A stretch of 5,923 bases of DNA, taken from assembly GCA_012728775.1 (NCBI GenBank), contig JAAYEN010000230.1, positions 1-5,923 of the forward strand, in the 5' to 3' direction. The DNA comes from Tissierellia bacterium. GTDB lineage: Bacteria; Bacillota_A; Clostridia; Tissierellales; Peptoniphilaceae. Within the stretch, counting starts at the first letter, position 1. Every line of letters begins with the position of its first letter. The notes under the pieces are model-generated. The model had not been told where the DNA came from, did no database searches, and worked only from the letters and a program-made list of their open reading frames with translations. Positions 1 through 4,649 of the stretch are shown piece after piece. The translations under genes and the position numbers were made by a program.

Positions 1-187
1 ATCTAAGTTCTCCATTGCTCTTTAGATCATTTTCTAAATATTGCTTCTTAGATTCAATTTCTTCCTCTAAATCTTCTACCATTTCTTCGATACCTTCCTT
101 GATAAAGGTATCGACCACTACAATTTTAAAAAATTTAACTAATCGGTCTTTGTCATCTTCAGTTGGTCTTCTAATCCTAATGTGCAT
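1..187 (-). CDS. GNAT-family N-acetyltransferase, N-terminal part (runs off the window)
   Basis: The first 62 codons are present. The reading begins MHIRIRRPTEDDKDRLVKFF, continues through a VVDTFIKEGIEEM stretch, then an acidic helix (EDLEEEIESKKQYLENDLKSN) and ends at GELR at the window edge. This is the usual opening of a Bacillus GNAT acetyltransferase: a first beta strand of the IRRPTEDD type, then helices 1 and 2. The acetyl-CoA binding motif (Q/RxxGxG/A) would lie beyond the edge, so catalysis and substrate cannot be judged. The ATG at 187-185 follows an AAAGGGG ribosome binding site at 207-201 by 13 bases. A TTG immediately before it (190-188) has better spacing (10 bases) and may be the real start. 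The gene starts about 20 bases after the stop of the DUF4180 remnant, so the two were probably co-transcribed. The family call rests on N-terminal resemblance only. Confidence 0.72.
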   Translation of the reverse strand, partial: MHIRIRRPTEDDKDRLVKFFKIVVVDTFIKEGIEEMVEDLEEEIESKKQYLENDLKSNGELR

Positions 188-200
188 CAATTAAATCTCG

Positions 201-207
201 CCCCTTT
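201..207 (-). promoter_or_regulatory. ribosome binding site of the GNAT gene (decides between ATG and TTG start)
   Basis: AAAGGGG on the minus strand is a strong Shine-Dalgarno site. It lies 10 bases from the TTG at 190 and 13 bases from the ATG at 187. The spacing favours TTG slightly, whereas codon preference favours ATG. The two starts differ by one residue. Confidence 0.6.
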
Positions 208-209
208 AA

Positions 210-350
210 TCACTCTATACTTAGTCTCTTAATAGCCTGCTCTACATCAGATGTGAAAAAAATATTTTTTCCTTTATTACATTCATAAATAAAATCTTTC
301 AAACTCTTACTTGTATATATAGAGAAATCTCCCACGATCATGACAAATCT
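210..350 (-). pseudogene. 3' remnant of a DUF4180-family gene, truncated at its 5' side
   Basis: The reading RFVMIVGDFSIYTSKSLKDF, then IYECNKGKNIFFTSDVEQAIKRLSIE and a TGA stop at 212-210, is the C-terminal end of DUF4180 proteins. Their signature there is a K-x-A-I-V-G-D-F-S..YTSKSLRDFIYE..RG..VFF pattern. DUF4180 has no established function that I know. The family is normally roughly 110-130 residues, and only about the last 45 remain. The homologous part begins near 348-350, where it joins group II intron sequence. An ATG at 362-360 would open a 50-residue frame, but it lies inside intron-derived DNA and has no ribosome binding site, so I treat this as a dead fragment. It sits directly upstream of the GNAT gene. 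Confidence 0.72.
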
Positions 351-651
351 TGTTTCAACCATGGTGCATACTCTGTTTTCTCATATCCATAAGACCTCCC
401 TAGATAAGAACAACGGCCTTCCTCACAAGTAACCGTCACATTTACTGTATAAGGTTCGGGTAGTATTGGACTTTGTTTTGTTATGTAAACTCATCCACTT
501 TATTTCACCCTGATGTGGCTTCTGTTCGCCAGTTCGGGATTTTGCCTCTAGTTTCCTTCAGATTCCATGTCGCTGTGGATAAATTTACTTTTAGCTAAAG
601 GTTCCTACCAAATAGCTTTTACCATCAAGTTGTTGCCCATGTTGGGCACAC
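348..651 (-). mobile_element. 5' part (domain I) of a group IIC intron ribozyme, degraded; no reverse transcriptase
   Basis: Read on the minus strand, the element opens at 651 with GTGTGCCCAACATGGGC, a group II 5' end of the GUGYG type with its first stem. Further on are segments I recognise from class C introns such as the Oceanobacillus iheyensis intron of known structure: GCGACATGGAATCTGAAGG near 570-550, GTGGATGAGTTTACATAACA near 500-480, AACAAAGTCCAATACTACCC near 480-461, and the GGGAGGTCTTATGGATATGAG block near 400-380. The match fades around 350, where DUF4180 coding sequence begins. The rest of domain I, the maturase/reverse transcriptase gene in domain IV, the catalytic triad in domain V and the branch point in domain VI are all missing, so the element cannot splice or move. 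Its position straight after a terminator T-tract is the target preference known for class C introns. The class assignment is from memory of family sequences, not alignment. Confidence 0.82.
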
Positions 652-686
652 AAATAAAAAGGAGTAGCAAATGCTATCCCTTTTTT
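652..686 (-). terminator. Rho-independent terminator of the glycosidase-rhomboid operon
   Basis: On the minus strand, AAAAAAGGGATAGC, loop ATTT, then GCTACTCC and TTTTTATTT. The arms of about 13 bp pair with one G-T wobble and one A-C mismatch and end in a T-tract at 660-652. It lies about 90 bases past the rhomboid stop codon. The intron remnant starts on the next base, 651. Confidence 0.75.
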
Positions 687-775
687 CAACAATCGCGCCC
701 TTTTGTTAAATTAAATTATTATTGAACAATTAACATAAACTGGTAGAATCTTACGTATGTATTCAAGTTGCTAAG

Positions 776-1477
776 TCACGACCACCTTTGTAGGGAAAAG
801 AGAATAACGGCAGTGAGAGATCCACCCAGAATTGCTGCTCCATGTATATCATGAAACACCAACAGAGTTATCACACCAATGAAACCACCTATACTAGATA
901 GGGTGCCTAATAATTTTTCTGGATTTTTCCTTTTCATGATAATTCCTGTAAGAACCCCAACCATAATGAAGAGTCCTATTGATACATAGATTCTTCCACT
1001 TGCAAAACTGACAAGACCAACAACAATATAAAGACTTAACAAGAGAGAAAGTGGATTTGCTACCTTTTTCCTACTTATCAATGTAATAATATATAATCCA
1101 CCTAATAGGCCACAAAGACCTACTGATGCTCCAGCGCCATATGGTTCCCATGCATAGCCTGCAATCTCGCCAATCAAACCTCCCGCTAAATAAAGAAAAA
1201 GAAAATCAATTTTTCCATATAATCGTTCAACTTCAATCCCGATTACTATAATACACACTATATTGAAAATGTACTGTCCCCAACCATCGGAATGGACAAG
1301 TAAGGGTGTTATAATCCTCCACCACTCTCCAGATGCCAATCTTTCGGGGTCACGACGAAGTATGTTCAATACTTCAGGTTGAAAAAATTGAAAAATTGTT
1401 ACAATGGAGGTAATTAAAACAATGACCATTGTCAAGGACAAGAAAAACTTGTTGTTTTTTATTGTTTTACCGTACAT
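776..1477 (-). CDS. rhomboid-family intramembrane serine protease
   Basis: This 233-residue protein with six to seven hydrophobic segments cleaves transmembrane substrates within the cytoplasmic membrane, if active. Rhomboid landmarks appear in order: the loop-1 signature EWWRIITPLLVH (residues 51-62), Asn72 in the second helix after HSDGWGQYIFN, Glu84-Arg85 in VERLYG, the nucleophile Ser118 in GAGASVGLCGLLGG, and the partner His212 in HDIHGAAILGG near the C-terminus. The usual GxSG motif reads GASV, so the last glycine is replaced. The first segment (about 12-33) is an extra N-terminal helix or the first core helix. The start ATG at 1477 has GGAGTG seven bases upstream. The gene begins 19 bases after the glycosidase-like gene ends, so they form one operon, and a terminator follows at 652-686. 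The gene appears intact. The substrate is unknown. It could be a rhomboid pseudoprotease if the altered GxSG matters, but the Ser/His dyad is present. Confidence 0.88.
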   Translation of the reverse strand: MYGKTIKNNKFFLSLTMVIVLITSIVTIFQFFQPEVLNILRRDPERLASGEWWRIITPLLVHSDGWGQYIFNIVCIIVIGIEVERLYGKIDFLFLYLAGGLIGEIAGYAWEPYGAGASVGLCGLLGGLYIITLISRKKVANPLSLLLSLYIVVGLVSFASGRIYVSIGLFIMVGVLTGIIMKRKNPEKLLGTLSSIGGFIGVITLLVFHDIHGAAILGGSLTAVILFSLQRWS

Positions 1478-1496
1478 ATATCTTCACTCCATTAAA

Positions 1497-2486
1497 TTAC
1501 CCTAATTCCCGTATTAATCGCTTGAATGTGTAGTATGCTGGTTTCGGTGAGTAATCATCTCGCATAACCCCAAATTGATGGAATAGATCATCTATGGAAC
1601 TATTAGCATCCCGGAGTCCGAAAAGTTCGAAATGTGAAATGTTAAGTTCACTTCGTAAACTGTAGACTGTACGTATCACTGTTTCGAGTACCTTTGATTG
1701 ATGTTCATAAGACCTATCTAAATCAGAAATAGACTTTTTCCCAGTAGACCACCCGTTTTCAGTAATTCGTATAGGAACTGAATTTGGTATACCAGCCTTA
1801 ACGAGATCCACTTCCCTTAAACTACGAAGTGTATGTTCCACGACAGAAGGCACTTCCTGTAAAGCGAGAGTTTGCTCACCAAACACGTCTACATAAAAAT
1901 TATGTCCAATAAAATCAACATATTTAACAAATTTATCATTTCCTTCTTTAGTGAGATTCTCCCAAAAGTATGGAACTGATGCATCACCGCTTGGTACCGA
2001 ACCAAATCCAATATTAATTGGGAGTTTAAGCTTTTGGGCTTGCTTTTTCGCTACAACCACTCCTTCTACCAATGCTTGAATAATATGCGGATTCGACCCC
2101 TCCATAAACGGTAAATTAGGTTCGTTGGTAATTTGAAGGGAGCCCAAATGTGAGCCAAAATCGTTTATTACTTTTTTAATAAAATTAAGCCAATGATCAA
2201 GTTCTATATCCGACCCTTGTTTCTTTGTCCAATCACCTAATACTATACACAAGTCTCCCAATAAACTATCATCGCGAAAAAATGCTATATTGGATAACAT
2301 TTCAGATTCCCATTCTTTCGTATAAACAATGTACATTCTCGGAATTACCCTTTTTGCATCCCCTTGTAAATCCTTTAAAGCTAGTTGAATCTTATCAAAA
2401 TCATCAATAGGTCCTTTAGCCAACCCAGAAGGTGTACCTACCGCACCTAATGGGTAAACTCCAAACGTTAAACTAGTTGGATTCAT
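1497..2486 (-). CDS. putative TIM-barrel glycoside hydrolase (clan GH-A-like), cytoplasmic
   Basis: I do not recognise a named family, but the pattern is that of a (beta/alpha)8 glycosidase with two catalytic glutamates. Numbered from the upstream TTG at 2540, ITNEPN places a likely acid/base Glu140 at the end of strand 4, and RITENGWSTG places a likely nucleophile Glu261 at strand 7. The spacing of about 121 residues and the NEP/TENGW motifs suit clan GH-A. GHNFY (213-217) fits strand 6, and the C-terminus (FGVMRDDYSPKPAYYTFKRL) resembles the closing Y.PKPAYYAF.. segment of such enzymes. No signal peptide is visible, so it should act inside the cell. I chose the ATG at 2486 (329 residues): GGAAG lies 10 bases upstream, whereas the TTG at 2540 has no ribosome binding site and lies where a transcript from the TATAAT at 2549-2554 would begin. 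It is the first gene of an operon with the rhomboid gene. The sugar substrate cannot be told. Confidence 0.75.
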   Translation of the reverse strand: MNPTSLTFGVYPLGAVGTPSGLAKGPIDDFDKIQLALKDLQGDAKRVIPRMYIVYTKEWESEMLSNIAFFRDDSLLGDLCIVLGDWTKKQGSDIELDHWLNFIKKVINDFGSHLGSLQITNEPNLPFMEGSNPHIIQALVEGVVVAKKQAQKLKLPINIGFGSVPSGDASVPYFWENLTKEGNDKFVKYVDFIGHNFYVDVFGEQTLALQEVPSVVEHTLRSLREVDLVKAGIPNSVPIRITENGWSTGKKSISDLDRSYEHQSKVLETVIRTVYSLRSELNISHFELFGLRDANSSIDDLFHQFGVMRDDYSPKPAYYTFKRLIRELG

Positions 2487-2548
2487 ATACTCTACACTTC
2501 CTTTCAGATAATCAATTTCGATTACTTTAAATTCACCCAAGACAACAA

Positions 2549-2577
2549 ATTATAATACCACAATCCACTCCGTTTGA
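2549..2577 (-). promoter_or_regulatory. candidate promoter of the glycosidase-rhomboid operon
   Basis: A perfect TATAAT lies at 2554-2549 on the minus strand within TATTATAAT. The -35 position at 17-base spacing reads TCAAAC (2577-2572), a poor match to TTGACA, so the site is weak, activated or served by another sigma factor. A start near 2542 would give a leader of about 55 bases before the ATG at 2486. Confidence 0.4.
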
Positions 2578-2619
2578 TGTGCAGCTCTAATTCCACAACT
2601 GCGCCTGATTGCTTAGTTA

Positions 2620-2780
2620 TTATTCTTTATTTGATTGTCTGTATATAACCATTACCACATATAAAAAATTGAGGATGAATACTTTATATCTACGACATCA
2701 AAAGAATTACCATTTAAAAGATTATTTACTTTTCTGTCTAAGCCTGCCTCAGTCATCGCAGTAAAGGTTTTTACATTCAT
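2620..2780 (-). pseudogene. Cse60-like small sporulation-type protein, frameshifted
   Basis: The gene opens with ATG at 2780, preceded by AGGAGA (2793-2788) at seven bases, a good ribosome binding site. The reading MNVKTFTAMTEAGLDRKVNN then LLNGNSFDVVDIKYSSSIF resembles the small acidic Cse60/DUF2758 family of endospore formers (V-K-x-F, then an N-terminal helix, then VIDIKY and a final beta strand). In frame it stops at 2652 after FYMW, giving 42 residues. One base of shift at a run of six T's (2668-2663) restores YVVMVIYRQSNKE and a stop at 2622-2620. That is the expected last strand (xSAMVIY-like), giving about 55 residues. So the gene has lost one T, or the base was miscalled. The strong start signal suggests it was alive recently. 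The Cse60 assignment is from memory of the family and is moderate. Confidence 0.6.
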
Positions 2781-2842
2781 TTATCATTCTCCTAAAATTA
2801 ATAATTTATTAAGTAATCTGTCCCATTTGTTGAACTAGTCTT

Positions 2843-3072
2843 TTATAAAATGGCTTTTACATTCCCAATTCCACATCTTTCATCATTCAATTCTGTAGCA
2901 ATTTGATTAATCGCTATCAGGTCAAATGATTACGCATTGTAATAAATTCCCACATCTATATCAGAATCTTCTGTATGGGTGCCTCTTGCACATGAACCCC
3001 TAATATAATACCTCTCACGCAAGGCCAAGAAGATAATTTCTCTGTTACCATTTGAATAGCATTGTCTACCAT
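2843..3072 (-). pseudogene. nucleotidyltransferase-superfamily gene, N-terminal remnant with frameshift and stop
   Basis: The start ATG at 3072 follows GGGG (3085-3082) by nine bases. The protein begins MVDNAIQMVTEKLSSWPCVR then GIILG. A missing G in the run at 3000-2997 then shifts the frame. Restoring it gives GSCARGTHTEDSDIDVGIYYNA, which holds the GS motif and the SDxD metal-binding aspartates of the DNA polymerase beta-like nucleotidyltransferase fold. A TAA at 2932-2930 stands where a glutamate codon would be expected. The frame continues SFDLIAINQIATELNDE and then degenerates to a TAA at 2845-2843. The full-length family I recall is about 240-260 residues, so some 70-75 remain. Substrate unknown: such proteins in Bacillus are often called nucleotidyltransferase domain proteins and only some modify antibiotics. 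It is dead by both frameshift and nonsense. Confidence 0.78.
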
Positions 3073-3092
3073 ACTAATACACCCCTTTAATA

Positions 3093-3815
3093 TCAAAAGC
3101 TATAGTCCCTTTTATTGGTCCACTTACAATTTATCAGTACTAAAAATAAAATAATTATCGTTCCAGCATACCCTTTCATTAACACTTCCAGTGCCTCCAG
3201 GCTAGGTATATCAAGAAAATTACTTGGTTCATCCATTAATAATATATTATAACTACCCATAAGCTTTTTGGCCAGCATTAATTTAATAATTTCGCCCCCA
3301 CTTAAACAGATGGTTTTTTGTTAATATCCCCATCTTTAATTCCCATGGAAGTGAGTAATGAGCGGTTTTTGGAAATATTGTAATCACAATCCTCCTGTAT
3401 AAATTCCATAACCTTTCGATTATGGTTATATTTATACCCATTTTAGGAAAATTAGCCTACTTCTGCCTTAGGGGATATTGATATACCATCTTCATGGTTT
3501 AATATCATTTCGATTAGAGTTGTTTTCCAGTACCATTTTCTCCAGTTAGTGCCACATTTGCCCCGATAGGAATTTGGAAGGAGGCTTTTTTAAATAGCAC
3601 ATTATCCCCAAAGTTCCTATTCCCTTCTTCTCCAATAATAGGGTAGGGATTATGAAGTTCAAATGCCTTGCTCTGTTTAAAACGAATAGCGCTGACGTTT
3701 TCTAGAGCTTTTATTTCCCCCAAACCTTCAATTCTCTGCTCAATGGACTTAGCAGCATTATGCAATGTTTCTTGCTTGTTTCCTATAGTTTTCTGATGGA
3801 ATATTTATTTTACTG
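3093..3815 (-). pseudogene. ABC-F ATPase (antibiotic-resistance type), C-terminal half, multiply broken
   Basis: ABC-F proteins have two ATPase domains and act on the ribosome; the resistance members displace drugs. Only the inter-domain linker and second domain remain. Linker: [14 protein letters not shown], then, after a +1 shift near 3770, [20 protein letters not shown]. ATPase 2: [20 protein letters not shown] with Walker A GENGTGK, where loss of one A (run 3526-3523) breaks the frame; the next reading is [20 protein letters not shown]. Two stops follow at 3454-3452 and 3445-3443, where GYFSQNGYK would be expected. A lost T near 3307 shifts the frame again before the signature [14 protein letters not shown], and Walker B with D-loop [11 protein letters not shown]. 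The H-loop region reads STDK rather than SHDK after another shift. At least four frameshifts and two stops make it dead. The subgroup (Vga/Lsa/Msr-like) cannot be fixed from this. It abuts the Fic remnant at 3815. Confidence 0.82.
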
Positions 3816-4131
3816 GCTTCTACCATTCCCTTCCCTAAAAGGATGTGCAACATTCATTTCTACATATTTTTCAATAATACTATCAAAATCGGACCCTGGC
3901 ATCTTTTCAATAACTTCCAGGTTAGATTCTAAAAATCCAACAGGAGCAAAACGAAAATTACCTTTTGATAAATTAACTGTCCTTATTTTTCTTGCACAAT
4001 CAAATACATCTTGAAATATATAATGATGAATTTGTTGCACTCCCTTAAATGTTCCTACTTCAAAGGTATCTATTATCCCGTCATCAAAAAGTTCATAAGC
4101 TCTTTTTTGTTAATTCTGTATTTTCCCACAT
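3816..4131 (-). pseudogene. Fic-domain protein (AMP transferase type), frameshifted and C-terminally truncated
   Basis: Fic enzymes transfer AMP or a similar group to target proteins, often as toxins. The probable start is ATG at 4131, eight bases after an excellent AAAGGAGG site, reading MWENTELTK. One extra A in the run of six near 4110 shifts the frame. After correction comes RAYELFDDGIIDTFEVGTFK, then QQIHHYIFQDVFD, KIRTVNLSKGNFRFAP and the catalytic loop HPFREGNGRS ending at 3816. His, Phe and the GNGR part of the active site are intact, as is the FRFAP flap segment. The family's usual FAGKIR reads CARKIR, so a conserved glycine is lost. The C-terminal TRIWLDLIL... part is absent; ABC-F linker sequence begins immediately. 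Expected length is about 180-200 residues and about 104 remain. There is no recognisable antitoxin beside it. Confidence 0.85.
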
Positions 4132-4343
4132 AAATCATACCTCCTTTTCATATAACATATCTCTTGTTCCATATTCCCCCTGTTATTCTATAAACTCTTT
4201 TGGGATTATGCCTTCTGAAAATCTTACTCTTTTATGTAAGAAGTTATCAGCTTTTAACTATTAAAATTATCACTAAACCCAAAAGATTTGTTGCACATTT
4301 TTCTATATCCACGACGCAGTTTATAAACTACACGCTTCTTTAA
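4132..4343 (-). other. 212-base gap with unassigned coding-like scraps
   Basis: No gene with a start is visible. Two adjacent minus-strand frames without usable starts look faintly protein-like. LKKRVVYKLRRGYRKMCNKS with GFSDNFNS ends at a TAA near 4254. LKADNFLHKRVRFSEGIIPK with EFIE, bounded upstream by a TAG stop, ends at 4185-4183. I recognise neither, and they may be the debris of one gene. A perfect 12-base palindrome, AGTTTATAAACT, lies at 4318-4329. The Fic ribosome binding site is at the low-coordinate end (4148-4141). Confidence 0.35.
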
Positions 4344-4478
4344 TTATAATATATTTTCATCTTTTAGTTCTTTTATTGCCTTTTTCACGGCTGTTTTTAT
4401 TACAAAATATAGGATTATTGCTGGTATTCCTAGGTATAAAGGTAATGAAATAAAAAGTGAAGGTAAAACATTAATCAT
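4344..4478 (-). CDS. 44-residue single-pass membrane protein of unknown function
   Basis: This is a short but convincing gene. ATG at 4478 is preceded by AAAGGAGTG (4494-4486) with nine bases between GGAG and the start. The protein reads MINVLPSLFISLPLYLGIPA then IILYFVIKTAVKKAIKELKD and ENIL. There is one hydrophobic helix spanning roughly residues 4-30 with a proline/glycine break in its middle (LPLYLGIP), followed by a basic and then charged cytoplasmic tail. This suits an N-out, C-in topology. I do not recognise a named family, though similar tiny membrane proteins are common in Bacillaceae. Neighbours are the Fic remnant downstream (about 210 bases away) and the truncated helicase upstream. 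A promoter-like stretch and a palindrome precede it. It could be a small regulatory or stress-response membrane peptide, but that is inference. Confidence 0.65.
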   Translation of the reverse strand: MINVLPSLFISLPLYLGIPAIILYFVIKTAVKKAIKELKDENIL

Positions 4479-4501
4479 ATGAGTTCACTCCTTTAATTTC
4501 A

Positions 4502-4517
4502 ATTAAGTTCGCTTAAT
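4502..4517. repeat. perfect inverted repeat in the leader of the small membrane gene
   Basis: ATTAAG-TTCG-CTTAAT is a 6-bp perfect stem with a four-base centre. It lies between the promoter-like region and the ribosome binding site (4486-4494). The position suits an operator for a dimeric repressor or a small leader hairpin. Nothing shows which, if either, is right. Confidence 0.45.
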
Positions 4518-4547
4518 ACTACATATACGTAATTATTATTATTATTT

Positions 4548-4584
4548 TAAATGTAATTATACTAACTAATTGTCAACTATTAAA
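4548..4584 (-). promoter_or_regulatory. candidate promoter for the 44-residue membrane protein gene
   Basis: Two overlapping readings exist. A perfect TATAAT at 4561-4556 has a weak -35 (TTTAAT at 4584-4579). A perfect TTGACA at 4576-4571 pairs at 17 bases with a poor -10 (CATTTA at 4553-4548). Either gives a leader of about 60-75 bases to the start at 4478. The leader contains five ATT units at 4532-4546. Confidence 0.45.
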
Positions 4585-4612
4585 GAACTAATATTCTTGC
4601 CCCCTCTCATAC

Positions 4613-4649
4613 ATTGCTTACAGCAATCAAATTTAATTACTCTAAGCAA
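4613..4649. repeat. nested inverted repeats behind the truncated helicase
   Basis: ATTGCT-TAC-AGCAAT (4613-4627) is a perfect 6-bp hairpin. Its left arm, extended to ATTGCTTA (4613-4620), also pairs perfectly with TAAGCAAT at 4642-4649. There is no T-tract, so it is not an ordinary terminator. It may be the terminal part of a lost insertion sequence. Confidence 0.45.

Noticed and set aside
210..362. Intact 50-residue gene starting at ATG 362
   Set aside because: The ATG is in intron-derived DNA without a ribosome binding site, and the protein would be only the last third of DUF4180.
694..712. Second terminator arm (AAAAGGGCGCGATTGTTG on the minus strand)
   Set aside because: It resembles one arm of a common Bacillus terminator, but no matching second arm follows within the window, so it cannot be supported.
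2225..2410. 61-codon plus-strand open frame
   Set aside because: It lies antisense inside the well-supported glycosidase-like gene, and its product has no recognisable features.
3093..3278. Stand-alone 61-residue ATPase-like gene
   Set aside because: It is simply the Walker B segment of the ABC-F remnant, continuous with upstream fragments after correcting frameshifts.
4132..4260. Antitoxin gene for the Fic protein
   Set aside because: No start codon with a ribosome binding site opens a frame, and the fragments lack the Fic-inhibitory (S/T)xxxE(G/N) motif.
3760..4264. Two plus-strand open frames of 84 and 71 codons
   Set aside because: They are antisense to the Fic remnant and its leader, whose minus-strand reading carries the exact HPFREGNGR motif. 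The plus frames have no family features.
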